From contig NZ_BNEM01000002.1 of assembly GCF_018327705.1 (NCBI RefSeq), positions 2,666,001 through 2,730,000 on the forward strand: a stretch of DNA of 64,000 bases, read 5' to 3'. Position numbers and translations under genes: made by a program. Below, piece by piece: positions 17,149 through 26,444 of the stretch; position 1 is the stretch's first letter; each line of letters starts with the position of its first letter. The notes under the pieces are model-generated. The model did not search any database. It saw nothing but the letters and a program-made list of their open reading frames with translations, and was not told the DNA's origin. This DNA is from Catellatospora sp. TT07R-123 (GTDB lineage Bacteria; Actinomycetota; Actinomycetes; Mycobacteriales; Micromonosporaceae).

Positions 17149-19887
17149 ATGGCTGAGCAAAAGAACCGCCGACGGCTGGACGTGCTGGGCTACCGGTGCA
17201 CCCCAGAACTACTCGGCGACTCTACGGTCTATCTCCGGCAGTTCCCCGACGCAGTGAAGTCGCTGTGGACGCTGCTCGAACGCCGCTACAGGGACCGTAT
17301 GGGCAGAGAAGAGGTCCAGGCGCCGTACACCATCGCCACCACGGCTCTTCGATGTCTGACCGGCGGTTACGCGTTCTTCGACCCGGAGAGGCTGTTCCTG
17401 GTTTCCGGAAGATCGATCGACGACGACACGCTCTGCGACGCGTTCACCTTGATGCACGGCCTCGCCGCAGGATTGGAGATCGACGATATCCACCTCGGTA
17501 GCCCGGTGGCGCTAGCTGAGCGCATCGCCGGCACCCCGGAGGAGCCCCGCAGGCTCGCCGACTACCTCACCAGAACACCCCAGGGCCAGTCCAACGCCGA
17601 GCCGTGGGTATACCGATCTGCGACGTGGGATTTCGCCCGGCAGCTCACGCAGCGCTCGTGGAACGTCGACGGCAAGGAGATCAGTCTGCGGCCGGACAAT
17701 GTCGGCGGCTTCGTGGCCTGGGACCATCCGTGGGCGAACAAATCAGGCACCGCGTTCGCCATTGCGCGAGGTCGCATCGCCATGAAGACCATGCCCAACC
17801 TCGCTGACCCGGTGTTCCTGCTCTCCGCATCGAGCACACGAGTGAAGAGCGGCATGTTCTTCGCACGCACCGTGCTCGCCGAGACAGACGCCAAGGGGCC
17901 GGTCATCGAAGTCGAGATGGTCGGTCGGTCGCACATCAGAAACATCAGCAGAATGGCTTTGCAGGTTCTGGGCCGGCTGAAGATGGACAACTCGGTCCTC
18001 CACCAGATCCAGGCGCAAGTCGACCGCGAAGTCGCGCAAGCAGAAGAGGCAAAGGCGCGCGGCGTGAAGTGGTATCCACCCGCTGGCGACCTCGGTCCCA
18101 TCCGGCCGATCCACAGCAAGAACTACAAGTTCCCGGTCGGCCGGGGCGTCGGCATGCACTTCCTGCGTGAACTGGACAAGCACGTGCGGTCCGTCTTCGG
18201 TGATGTCGCACGAAGCCCTCAGATCTTCTTCGACACGCAGGGCTTCAAGCGCGTCGAACGCAGGGACGGGTTGTATGCGGATCCTCAGGACGTCACAAGA
18301 TCACTGACTTCCATGGGGTACGAACGCCTGACGCTGGCGTGCCTTTGGTATCGAGATGAGAACCGGATCCGGATGTTGAACGGCTTGGCCGAAGCATACG
18401 GGCTCGACGCCTCAACGCTCGACCCTGCCGAAGGCGAGCCGGTGACGCTCGTGGAAGGCGCCGTCAGTGCCACCTTCCATCGGGTCCCCGGTGTGCTGGA
18501 GCACGGACCGGAGTCCGGCAAACTCGACGACCTGCGAAGGATCGCTACCCTGCGACCCAGCCCCGGCACGCTCGTTGGAGTTTGGGCGGAAACCGACTAC
18601 GACGGCAATGAAGATGAGGTCGACGAGTCAGCGGAGCTCGCCGAGACCCAGAATCCGCCCACGCCCAGGGAAGACAGGCCGCGCAGGCCGGATGACGCCC
18701 ATGACGCCAAGCACCGCACTCGACGCAGCCTCAGCCAGCTCAGCGTCGTATCGCAGTTCATCAAGGACTTCAAACCGGGCAAGAAGCCCGGAGACCACCC
18801 TGTGCAGCTCGCCCAGCTTGACCTCAACCGCAGCCTCGGCCTGATCGATAGACGCGTCGACAACGTCATGATCGATCACGTCGGCAGTTTCGGGCCACAG
18901 GAGGTGGCGCACTGCGGCATCCATGTGCGGCGCCAGAGTAAACGGCCCGGTGAGCGTTCAGCCAAGATCTGCATCACCGCTGTCGTGCTCAAGCCACCGG
19001 CATCCGAGGGCCTTGCATGGACCCTGCACGGCTGGAGCTACACAGACCGCCGCTGGCGGCCATACCACCTGGCCCAGACCGCCTACCACAGCAAGGACTA
19101 CCCGTCCGGCAAACTCGCGATGCACGATGACGACAATGCCGGGCGCAAGCAGGTCGCCGTGGTCATCGATCAGGCACTATCGGAGTTGCACCACTATCTC
19201 GGCGGCACTCCATACACGGTCACGGTCGATGGCTTGGCCACCCGGCGACTGTGGGAAGGCCTGCACAACAAGAAGCAAGGCCAGGTCGGCAAGCCGGGAA
19301 CCACCTGGCTGCCCGGCCACACCCTTCCCCTGTCCGAGCGTCCGCTGGCCGTCATCAGGCTCAACAAGGACGACGACGAGGTGATCAGGCCGATCAGCCA
19401 CACCACGCTGAACTCCGAGGACGAGATTCTCAGGGAGGGTGGCACCACTACGCTGCTGTACCGTCTCGAGCCCGACTTCGGTGACCCGACCTGGCTACTT
19501 TCCACCGTGCCGGTGCAGCATGACGGCAGCGGTGCGGGCCGGCTCGGCGCTGACAAGACGCGGTGGACCGCCAGCTACGGCTCCAACGTCGAAGGCGAGT
19601 TGGCAAAAAACGAGATGCGCGCCAACTGGTACACGATGAACGCCACGGAGATCTTCGTGATCCCACTTCGAGAAGGCGTCGACTCCCGGGCACTCGCCGC
19701 AATGACTGCCCGGCTGTGCCATCAGTCCTTGGCCTGGACCAGCCGTACCCGCTACTCGGTTCAACTCCACGCGGCACAGCAGATGGATCTTGACCATCCG
19801 CAGTACCGGCGGTCGGCCGCCACCCAGGACCCAGAAGCAGCACCGGTGGGCGAGGCGCAGCTCGACGACCAGCCCGACGGAGAATAG
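17149..19887 (+). CDS. pPIWI-RE protein (prokaryotic PIWI family, RNase H-fold with R/E signature)
   Basis: This 912-residue protein starts at ATG 17149, 48 bases after the helicase stop, with GGAG and AAGGG upstream. The N-terminal about 400 residues match the pattern of the DUF3962 region. A charged linker rich in Asp/Pro/Arg lies at about residues 485-530. The C-terminal about 380 residues (from RRSLSQLSVVSQFIKDF) match the DUF3893 RNase H-like region, including GIHVRRQSKR, VDGLATRRLWEG and the terminal NWYTMNATEIFVIPL with later ARLCHQSLAWTSRTRYSVQLH. The family is named for invariant Arg and Glu residues that replace the usual PIWI DDE site. It is predicted to bind nucleic-acid guides or R-loops in defence against invading DNA. 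The assignment is firm mainly because the helicase and nuclease partners are adjacent. Confidence 0.78.
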   Translation: MAEQKNRRRLDVLGYRCTPELLGDSTVYLRQFPDAVKSLWTLLERRYRDRMGREEVQAPYTIATTALRCLTGGYAFFDPERLFLVSGRSIDDDTLCDAFTLMHGLAAGLEIDDIHLGSPVALAERIAGTPEEPRRLADYLTRTPQGQSNAEPWVYRSATWDFARQLTQRSWNVDGKEISLRPDNVGGFVAWDHPWANKSGTAFAIARGRIAMKTMPNLADPVFLLSASSTRVKSGMFFARTVLAETDAKGPVIEVEMVGRSHIRNISRMALQVLGRLKMDNSVLHQIQAQVDREVAQAEEAKARGVKWYPPAGDLGPIRPIHSKNYKFPVGRGVGMHFLRELDKHVRSVFGDVARSPQIFFDTQGFKRVERRDGLYADPQDVTRSLTSMGYERLTLACLWYRDENRIRMLNGLAEAYGLDASTLDPAEGEPVTLVEGAVSATFHRVPGVLEHGPESGKLDDLRRIATLRPSPGTLVGVWAETDYDGNEDEVDESAELAETQNPPTPREDRPRRPDDAHDAKHRTRRSLSQLSVVSQFIKDFKPGKKPGDHPVQLAQLDLNRSLGLIDRRVDNVMIDHVGSFGPQEVAHCGIHVRRQSKRPGERSAKICITAVVLKPPASEGLAWTLHGWSYTDRRWRPYHLAQTAYHSKDYPSGKLAMHDDDNAGRKQVAVVIDQALSELHHYLGGTPYTVTVDGLATRRLWEGLHNKKQGQVGKPGTTWLPGHTLPLSERPLAVIRLNKDDDEVIRPISHTTLNSEDEILREGGTTTLLYRLEPDFGDPTWLLSTVPVQHDGSGAGRLGADKTRWTASYGSNVEGELAKNEMRANWYTMNATEIFVIPLREGVDSRALAAMTARLCHQSLAWTSRTRYSVQLHAAQQMDLDHPQYRRSAATQDPEAAPVGEAQLDDQPDGE

Positions 19888-19894
19888 CTTTAAC

Positions 19895-19937
19895 GGCACG
19901 GCTTGTCCTCACCGTGAGGCGTCGGACAAGCCGTGCC
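19895..19937 (+). terminator. Hairpin terminator after the pPIWI-RE operon
   Basis: GGCACGGCTTGTCC (19895-19908) pairs perfectly with GGACAAGCCGTGCC (19924-19937) around a 15-base loop, eight bases after the pPIWI-RE stop. There is no T-run, as is usual for actinobacterial terminators. Confidence 0.7.
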
Positions 19938-20655
19938 ATCGGAGCCCTTCATACGCCCCGACTCAGGCCCAATTTCCATTAACATCGACGTATGATCCGG
20001 CCTTGTCCAGAAACGGTCACATACGGAGCCAATCGGCTCTACGGTGAGGCAGCGGGCACCGCTAGTCAGGGCGAGGTACATCGCGACAGAGTCGACGAAC
20101 GAAGCAGCTGCGAGCGCAGAGATCATGTCGTCCAGCACCCAGACCTGCTACCTTTGGCGCGACTGATCAACTGTGCAGTAGATGCCTGCAAACCGGCTCC
20201 AGACCACGAGCACGGCGCACCGCACTCGATCAGCCCCGGGGCAGACACCTATCCTGATCCTGAACCTTGTCGTGCGGATCGCACCTCGCCCGCACGAGGC
20301 GACCACCACCTGGTTTTGTTCCCTACGGCGCCAAATGTCGCCAAGTTTGAGCGCCAGCGAGGACCTAGCGGGTCTCGATGTTCACGAGTCTCGGCGTCAC
20401 CACAGCTGCCAGCTGGGTCGCCCGCCGATCCGCTCACGTACGGTGACGAATGCGCGGCGAGGCCCGCGCGGATGGCGGCAAATCCTGCGCACGTGATTAA
20501 CGTGTCCAGTCGTTGACCGGGACGCGCGCAGCAACAGCAACCTACTTCGTAGGCCGAGTCATCCAGCCAATCACGGGAGACTGTCGACACCGGTCGAAGT
20601 GACCGTTGGGTGTGGCTCTTGACCGAGACCAAGAGGGGGTGTGTAGTGTGTACCC
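19938..20655. other. Non-coding stretch with promoter of the following gene
   Basis: Open frames on both strands lack ribosome-binding sites and family patterns, so no gene is called. Near the right end TTGACC (20619-20624), 19 bases, and TAGTGT (20644-20649) form a promoter; the ATG at 20656 lies six bases further, so the transcript is probably leaderless. Confidence 0.45.
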
Positions 20656-21507
20656 ATGACACGCGTTGACTTTCGGTACCTTGCGGACCTCCTCACCCCG
20701 CGCCACGCTGCGATAGTCGACGACCCCGCCGAACGGAACCGCCTTGCCGGCCTGGTCGACACCGACACATCCGAGTACATCGCCGGCTTCATCTCGCAGG
20801 CCGGCCGAGTGCTCGGTGAAGCAGTAAGGTCGGGCGAGATCGTCCTATACGAGAGCGACATCACGGTGGACGCTGAAGGTGACTGGGTGCCCGGAGCCCC
20901 GTCCCGGATGTGGATGGTGCCAGCGGGAACTCGGCGAGAGGACGTTTACGACGACACCGCTCGCCTCTTCCTGGCCCAAAGCTTGCGCAACGGGGCCGCC
21001 AGTCAGTTCTGTGGATGGCAGGACCGGGTGGTCGCAATCGTGCCCGAGGAAGTCGGCCCCAAGGAGTCGAAGATCATCCGTACCCTGGCCGGCGGGGATA
21101 TCGAGGTCGTGCACACGTACAACGTTCTTGATGCGTACGGCACCTTCGCCCGATGGGTGACCGACCTTGCCCTGGAGTATGGAAGCGGTGACGAGGCAAT
21201 TGCTTCCGACACACCCCAGCCGCCCGGCATGGCGCGATCGGTCGTGAGCGCATGGCTGATGCGCGAGGCAGGCGAGGCACAGCTCCAGCAAGCCCGCTTC
21301 TCCCTGAAGTTCGGCTTAGCGGGGTACTCGCGGGTGCCGAGTGAGGAACTGCCGATCGCCGAACTCGCACGTTCCCTCTACACCGACCGCGCGAACTTGA
21401 CGAAGGTCATTAAGGACGCCGAAAAAGATGCCAGGATAACCGGGATCCTCGACGCGATCACGTCCGGGGACACCGACCGGATCATGACGACTCTTCGCAA
21501 CGGGTAG
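20656..21507 (+). CDS. Unrecognised protein with possible C-terminal HTH
   Basis: The ATG at 20656 follows a -10 box by six bases, consistent with leaderless expression. The 283-residue product starts MTRVDFRYLADLLTPRHAAI, is rich in acidic residues, and has no signal peptide or membrane segment. Residues about 240-262 (AELARSLYTDRANLTKVIKDAEKD) resemble a helix-turn-helix with a recognition helix. No family is recognised. It is monocistronic and lies between the pPIWI-RE operon and recombinase B. It may be an excision or transfer regulator of the mobile element, an island-encoded regulator, or an uncharacterised defence component. Confidence 0.75.
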   Translation: MTRVDFRYLADLLTPRHAAIVDDPAERNRLAGLVDTDTSEYIAGFISQAGRVLGEAVRSGEIVLYESDITVDAEGDWVPGAPSRMWMVPAGTRREDVYDDTARLFLAQSLRNGAASQFCGWQDRVVAIVPEEVGPKESKIIRTLAGGDIEVVHTYNVLDAYGTFARWVTDLALEYGSGDEAIASDTPQPPGMARSVVSAWLMREAGEAQLQQARFSLKFGLAGYSRVPSEELPIAELARSLYTDRANLTKVIKDAEKDARITGILDAITSGDTDRIMTTLRNG

Positions 21508-21963
21508 GACGGCCAGGCAACTGCCGACTCGGATGGCAGCCTGGGCCGGAAAGCCGCCATGGGCGGACCTGTGTGGAGCGTCCACAGACGTCGCGTACTT
21601 GGGGGTCGAGCTGCTAGTTGCCGTGCCCGCGCTCGACCAGGCACAGTCGTGCCGATGGCCAGACTGGCCGTCGACGCTGAAGGTGCCGTTCTCGCGAACA
21701 TAAACCAACCGCCTAACCTGCTCTGACCGACGCGCCGCCCATGAGTAGGGCTTTCGCCGACCGGCCATGCGCACACACCAGGAGCGCGCTTCTCGGCTGA
21801 TGGGAAACGCACGGCCGGACGCCGGAGTTCGATCATAGGGATGAACCCTCTATAACCGAGCCCAACTAGGAGGACTCGTACAACCTGCGCGTTTGTCGAA
21901 ATAGGTCGTTCGATTTAGAGTTTCCGCATATCATGACCAACCCTCACATTTCGGGAGGATTGA
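21508..21963. other. Upstream region of recombinase B
   Basis: No gene is supported. From about 21840 the sequence becomes markedly A/T-rich up to a strong GGGAGG site before the recombinase, which suggests a promoter and possibly a recombination site. No duplicated core sequence was found in the window. Confidence 0.4.
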
Positions 21964-23376
21964 TTGGAGTCGGAAACTGCAGGCGACCGTGGTGATGCAG
22001 ACCTGGCCTGGGCGTTGCGCCGGCGCAGGAAGCCGCGGGTCATCATCGAGCCGGTCATTCCAGGGCTGCGCTTTGCGTTCTACGGCCGTATGTCCACCCA
22101 TCGGCAGGACCGCCGAACGTCGCGCGGGTGGCAGCGATACAGCGCCGATGCGCTCATCGAAGGGCGCGGACGAATCGTCGAGGAGTACTTCGACGTTAAC
22201 GTGTCGCGCTTGGTCGATTGGCCGCTGCGGCCTGAGGCCGCGCGACTGCTCGCCGATCTGGTCGACCCCGGCCGCGGCTTCGATGCGATAGTGGTCGGCG
22301 AGTACGCACGCGCGTTCAGTCGCCGACAAATTCGCGAGGTCGAACCTTACCTGCGCCAGGCCGGGGTTGAGCTGTGGCTGGCGGAGCTTGAAGGACCGGT
22401 CGACTTCGACGACATCGAGCATCGGCGGATTCTTGACGAGTTGGGCAGGCACTCTGCCCGGGAGTCCCAGCAGGCGCGTTACCGCACCCTTACCGCGATG
22501 GCGCAGATCATTCGCGATGAAGGGCGGTACATGGGGGGCCGCGTTCCCTATGGGTACCAGCTCGTCGACGCAGGTCTGCATCCTGACCGCGAGGATGCGC
22601 GGTGGGGTCGCCGTTTGCAGCGGCTTGGGCCGGATCCGAACACGGCACGACATGTTCAGTGGATATTCGATCGGCGCTTGTCCGGTGCCTCCACGAGGCA
22701 AATCACCGAGGAGCTCACCTGCCGTCAGGTTCCTACGCCCTCGGATGTAGATCCACGCAGCAGTCGGCGGCGAGCCTATGGCGAGTGGTCGGAGCAGACT
22801 GTCGTGAGGATTCTGCGCAATCCTCGCTACACAGGCCGGGCCGTGTGGGGACAGCAGCGGACTGAGCACGAGGTGACCCTGTCGGAGAATCGCGTCTTGT
22901 CGGACCGGGAGGTCCGTCGGCGTGTACCGGCGTCGGAGTGGACCTTCTCTGAGAGGGTCGCCCATCCACCGCTGGTCACCATGGAGGTCTTCGTCGCAGT
23001 TCAGGATGTGATCGCGGCACCGAGGCGCGATACCGAAAAGGTAGGCAGCACGCCACGGCTGTATCGGCTGGTCGGCCACATGTACTGCGAGTTCTGCGAA
23101 CGTTCTATGGAGTCGCACTGGTCGCACGGCAAGCCTGCATACCGGTGCAAACATGGCGTCAGGAACCGCAACGCTCCTGTCCAGGAGCGCGTCAAGCAGT
23201 TCTATGTTCGCGAGGACGAGGTCTTGCGGAGGCTGGCCTGGTGCAACAGTCCCGACTTCCATGGACGTTCGCAGACCCAGATCATCGACGCGTTGCGTAG
23301 CTTGGACGCGGTGATCGTCTACGGTCCGACGAACATTGTTCTCGAATACGGGGAGGATGTCGTGACGATTCCCTGA
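21964..23376 (+). CDS. Large serine recombinase (B), tRNA-proximal
   Basis: The start is TTG at 21964, preceded by GGGAGG with five intervening bases. The 470-residue protein has the resolvase catalytic domain (LRFAFYGRMSTHRQ, nucleophile Ser44; VVGEYARAFSRRQ), a recombinase domain (GGRVPYGYQLV; NPRYTGRAVWGQQRT) and a zinc ribbon near residue 375 (YCEFCERSMESHWSHG, CKHG). It shares these segments with recombinase A at 9391 in nearly the same words, so the two are paralogous or from related elements. It ends 82 bases from the 3' end of a tRNA-Leu gene, which makes it the best candidate for the enzyme that inserted the rightmost part of the island. Serine integrases use tRNA genes less often than tyrosine integrases do. 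Confidence 0.88.
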   Translation: MESETAGDRGDADLAWALRRRRKPRVIIEPVIPGLRFAFYGRMSTHRQDRRTSRGWQRYSADALIEGRGRIVEEYFDVNVSRLVDWPLRPEAARLLADLVDPGRGFDAIVVGEYARAFSRRQIREVEPYLRQAGVELWLAELEGPVDFDDIEHRRILDELGRHSARESQQARYRTLTAMAQIIRDEGRYMGGRVPYGYQLVDAGLHPDREDARWGRRLQRLGPDPNTARHVQWIFDRRLSGASTRQITEELTCRQVPTPSDVDPRSSRRRAYGEWSEQTVVRILRNPRYTGRAVWGQQRTEHEVTLSENRVLSDREVRRRVPASEWTFSERVAHPPLVTMEVFVAVQDVIAAPRRDTEKVGSTPRLYRLVGHMYCEFCERSMESHWSHGKPAYRCKHGVRNRNAPVQERVKQFYVREDEVLRRLAWCNSPDFHGRSQTQIIDALRSLDAVIVYGPTNIVLEYGEDVVTIP

Positions 23377-23422
23377 CCCCTCGAACACATTCCTGAGCAG
23401 TCGCAATGCTTCAGACGCCCTA

Positions 23423-23448
23423 CCACGGAACGAGTCAGCGTTCCGTGG
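23423..23448. terminator. Hairpin between recombinase B and tRNA-Leu
   Basis: CCACGGAACG (23423-23432) pairs perfectly with CGTTCCGTGG (23439-23448) around AGTCAG. It lies between the plus-strand recombinase and the 3' end of the minus-strand tRNA gene and could end transcription from both sides. Confidence 0.65.
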
Positions 23449-23458
23449 GGGATTTATG

Positions 23459-23542
23459 TGTCCGAGGGGGGACTTGAACCCCCACGCCCTATACGGGCAC
23501 TAGCACCTCAAGCTAGCGCGTCTGCCATTCCGCCACCCGGAC
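23459..23542 (-). tRNA. tRNA-Leu (anticodon GAG)
   Basis: On the minus strand the sequence folds as a class II tRNA. The acceptor stem GTCCGGG/CTCGGAC includes one G-T pair. The anticodon stem CTAGC/GCTAG has loop TTGAGGT with anticodon GAG. A long variable arm and the T-stem GGGGG/CCCCC with loop TTCAAGT follow. The CCA end is not encoded in full. It marks the likely junction of the accessory island with the core chromosome. Confidence 0.93.
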
Positions 23543-23565
23543 CGGTGGTGTCCGACCCCTCCCGC

Positions 23566-23591
23566 ACACCTGCCCACATTCCCGCAGGTGT
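23566..23591. promoter_or_regulatory. Inverted repeat upstream of the tRNA gene
   Basis: ACACCTGC and GCAGGTGT form a perfect 8-bp inverted repeat around ten bases, located 24 bases before the tRNA 5' end on its strand. It may be a regulator site for the tRNA promoter or for the divergent kinase gene. Confidence 0.3.
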
Positions 23592-23675
23592 CCGGCCTCA
23601 GCCGCACGAGGCACAACGATACACGGTCCCGGTTGATCACGCACATCGGGTTACCGCCCGGGTATCGTGCCGCCC

Positions 23676-24263
23676 GTGACAGCTGACGTCTGGGTAGTCG
23701 CCGGCCCGCCTGGCGCAGGCAAGTCCACCATCTCCGACCTGCTCCTCAAGGCCCTCAACCCCACCCCCGCCCATCTAGACAAGGACGTCCTCTACGGCAG
23801 CTTCGTAGCCGCCACCCTCGCCGCCGCGGGCCGCCCGTTCACCGAGCGCGAAGGCCCCTGGTACGACGAGCACATCAAGATCCACGAGTACGGCGGCATG
23901 ACCACCACCGCGCGAGCCATCCGCTCCCACGGCTGCCCCGTCCTCCTGGACGGCCCGTTCACCACCCAGATCCACGACCCGGCCCGCTGGGCAGCCTGGG
24001 TGGAAGACCTCGGCGGCGACCCGGTCCACCTCATCTGGGTACGCACCGACCCCGCCACCCTGCACGCCCGCCTGACCACCCGCGCCCTGCCCCGCGACGC
24101 CGCCAAGCTGGCGAACTTCGACACCTACACGACCACGATCCGCGCCGGCGTCGAACCGCCCGTCCCCCACCTGACGGTCGACAACCGCCTCGGCGCCCCA
24201 CCCCTGGCCGACCAGCTCGCCGCGCTCCTGGCCGCCCGCGAGGCCCCGGCCACCGGCCCCTAG
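23676..24263 (+). CDS. P-loop kinase of the zeta-toxin/PNK-like group
   Basis: I chose the GTG at 23676 because TATCGT lies seven bases upstream, a leaderless arrangement; GTG at 23667 is the alternative. The 195-residue protein has Walker [13 protein letters not shown] within the first 20 residues, an acidic strand [13 protein letters not shown], and VLLDGPF in the middle. It ends with [16 protein letters not shown] and a lid-like RGALPRDA-type helix. This is the pattern of small kinases related to zeta toxin and polynucleotide kinase. No antitoxin gene is adjacent. It converges on the next gene with a 4-base overlap of coding ends. The substrate cannot be predicted. Confidence 0.75.
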   Translation: MTADVWVVAGPPGAGKSTISDLLLKALNPTPAHLDKDVLYGSFVAATLAAAGRPFTEREGPWYDEHIKIHEYGGMTTTARAIRSHGCPVLLDGPFTTQIHDPARWAAWVEDLGGDPVHLIWVRTDPATLHARLTTRALPRDAAKLANFDTYTTTIRAGVEPPVPHLTVDNRLGAPPLADQLAALLAAREAPATGP

Positions 24264-26182
24264 GCCGCCATCTCCTCCAGGTACGCCTGCGTCTCCGGAT
24301 CAGTCGAATACATGATCACGCCGCGCATGCCCCGGGTCAGCAGCACCCGGTACGTGTTCCGGATCAGCTCGGCGAAGTGGCTGCCGTCAGCCCGCCGCAC
24401 CGCCGGGTCCTTACAGTGCTCCGGCCGCGCCACCCAGCTGCCGCCCCGCCGCACGAAGTCCGGCCCGAAGATCACCCCAGCCCAGTCATACTCGAACCCC
24501 TGAGCGGTGTACACGCACCCCACCTGCCCGAACCCGCGCTCATCCGACGCCCAGAAATACGACTCAGGCGCGTCGGGCACCTTCTGTGCCGGTTTCACGT
24601 TCCACGGCCGCGCCCAGTCCCCGATCACCACGTCGTCGACGAGCACCGTCCGCCCGCCCCGCGTCCCCGGGTCGCTCCACGGCCAGCAGTACCCGGCCGC
24701 GATCCGCGCCGTCCCCGCGTGCTCCTGCTGCCGCCCCAGCAGCCAGGCCTCCAGCTCGGCCGGGGTCCGCGCGGTACGTACCGCGAAGTGCTCGTCCTCC
24801 CGGGTGACCAGCTTCGACCACGGCATCGCCGGGTCGCGGCGCAGGCCGAGCAGCCGCGCCACCCAGGCGTCGTAGAACTCCGACCCGCCGCACCGGTACT
24901 GCCCGTCGAGCCGCACCACCTCGACCTTGCAGCCCAGCCCCTCGGCGGCGTACCGGATGGCCGATTCTGAGCCCATCTCCCCCGGCCGCACGATCTGCTT
25001 CTCGTCGAGCAGGAACACCGGCACCTGCGCCACGTTGATCAGCTCTTCGATCTGCGGCCGCGCGGCGTCGCGCTTGGCCTTCGTGGTGTACCGGTTGACG
25101 CTGGTCTCCCGCAGCCGGTGCGCCTCGTCACAGATGATCACGTCCAGCGACCGGGGCCGGGCGTCGATGCAGTTGTTGAAGTAGGTGAACATGCTCTTCA
25201 CCTGCGAGCTGCGCGCCCCTGCGATCTTGCGCATGGTGTTGGTGAACGCGCTCGACCCGGTCGCGTGCAGCACCCGCCGCCCCTGGCGGCTGAGCTCACC
25301 CAGCAGGCTCAGCGCGATCACGCTCTTGCCCGACCCGGGCCCGCCGAGCACGATCACCACCGTCTGCTGCCGCGCGTTCCGCGACCGCTCCACCGCCGCC
25401 TTCACCGTGCTGAACGCGACCTGCTGCTCGTCCAGCAGCACGAACTGCTCCCGCTCCCGGATCTCCTTGGCGGCAGCCGCCAGCAGCATCTTCGACGGCG
25501 CCAGCTCCGCGCCGAGCAGGTCCTCGGCTGCCTTCCGAGCCAGGTCGCGGTCTGCGGCCGGGTCCAGCCGCGAACGCAGCCGCTCCACCAGCGCCTGCTT
25601 CGCGTCGAGAGTGAACAGGGTGCCGTAAGCGTCCATCTGATACTGCCGGATGCTCCACACCCCGGTGTCCAGGGCGTTGTGCAGGTACGCGATGCCGTGG
25701 ACGGTGTCGGCCCGCTCCGCCAGCATCGGCGTGAAGTCGACGAGCTGCTGGCAGTAGCGCCGCACCTGCTCGACCGGGTGGAGCACCGGCTGCGCGTAGT
25801 GCTCGATGCGCACCAGGTCCTCACCGGCCGGTTCGGCCCGGCTCCACTGCTTGAGCTCGACCACCACATACGACGGCAGCGCCGTACGCGGATGGACGCC
25901 ACACAGGATCACGTCGGCGCGCTTGGGGCTGTACGGCAACTGGTGCTCCAGCAGCACCTCGACGTGCCCGAGCCCGGCGTCGACCAGGTCACCGAGGAAC
26001 GCGGGCAGGCTGCGGTCCCACGAGCGCACCTCGGCGACGGAGACGCCGCTGTTCAGCGCGATCGCGGCCTGCTCGGCGAGCACGGGGATGAGCCTTCCGG
26101 CCTGGGCGTCGTCGAGCATTGCCGCGGCGGATTTGCGGACCAGCGCCACCGAACGTTCTCCCACCTGGGCACGTGTCATCAC
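24260..26182 (-). CDS. DUF2075-type helicase/ATPase with N-terminal PD-(D/E)XK-like nuclease domain
   Basis: The 640-residue protein has an N-terminal region with [11 protein letters not shown] (Asp near residue 90) and then [10 protein letters not shown] (Glu-x-Lys near residue 110), the motif order of PD-(D/E)XK nucleases. The C-terminal DUF2075 ATPase has Walker [18 protein letters not shown] near residue 280, Walker [14 protein letters not shown] near residue 352, motif [25 protein letters not shown] and [11 protein letters not shown], as in SF1 helicases. Such fused proteins are often found near defence genes and are predicted to degrade or process nucleic acids. This one lies outside the tRNA-bounded island, beside a kinase gene with which it converges. 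Start choice between the first two Met codons is not decided by a clear ribosome-binding site. Confidence 0.82.
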   Translation of the reverse strand: MMTRAQVGERSVALVRKSAAAMLDDAQAGRLIPVLAEQAAIALNSGVSVAEVRSWDRSLPAFLGDLVDAGLGHVEVLLEHQLPYSPKRADVILCGVHPRTALPSYVVVELKQWSRAEPAGEDLVRIEHYAQPVLHPVEQVRRYCQQLVDFTPMLAERADTVHGIAYLHNALDTGVWSIRQYQMDAYGTLFTLDAKQALVERLRSRLDPAADRDLARKAAEDLLGAELAPSKMLLAAAAKEIREREQFVLLDEQQVAFSTVKAAVERSRNARQQTVVIVLGGPGSGKSVIALSLLGELSRQGRRVLHATGSSAFTNTMRKIAGARSSQVKSMFTYFNNCIDARPRSLDVIICDEAHRLRETSVNRYTTKAKRDAARPQIEELINVAQVPVFLLDEKQIVRPGEMGSESAIRYAAEGLGCKVEVVRLDGQYRCGGSEFYDAWVARLLGLRRDPAMPWSKLVTREDEHFAVRTARTPAELEAWLLGRQQEHAGTARIAAGYCWPWSDPGTRGGRTVLVDDVVIGDWARPWNVKPAQKVPDAPESYFWASDERGFGQVGCVYTAQGFEYDWAGVIFGPDFVRRGGSWVARPEHCKDPAVRRADGSHFAELIRNTYRVLLTRGMRGVIMYSTDPETQAYLEEMAA

Positions 26183-26444
26183 GTGCGGGTGGGGGCAGCA
26201 ACGCGTAAAGCGGTGCCCGGCGGGCCGCCCGACCAGGTTACCGGGCGGCCGCGGCGCGCGCCGTACCCTGCCGGGCGACCCGGCTCAGTCCAGCGGACGA
26301 ATGGTGCGGCGCTCGCGGTTCCGCGACATACGCGCACCGTTCGGTACGCGTTAAGTCGTAGTTATCCCCCGTCCCGGATGCTCGACCGGGCGTGAACCGG
26401 CTGCTCGCCCGCCCCTGCCCATCCGCGAGCGGAAGGACCGCATC

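Noticed and set aside
19890-20138. Open frame of 82 codons on the minus strand after the pPIWI-RE gene
   Set aside because: It overlaps the terminator hairpin at 19895-19937, has no Shine-Dalgarno and no family pattern.
20249-20662. Open frame of 137 codons on the minus strand
   Set aside because: It runs through the promoter of the plus-strand gene at 20656 and its composition is not protein-like.
23459-23542. tRNA 3' end as a proven attachment site
   Set aside because: No second copy of the tRNA 3' end occurs in the window, so the insertion point stays an inference.
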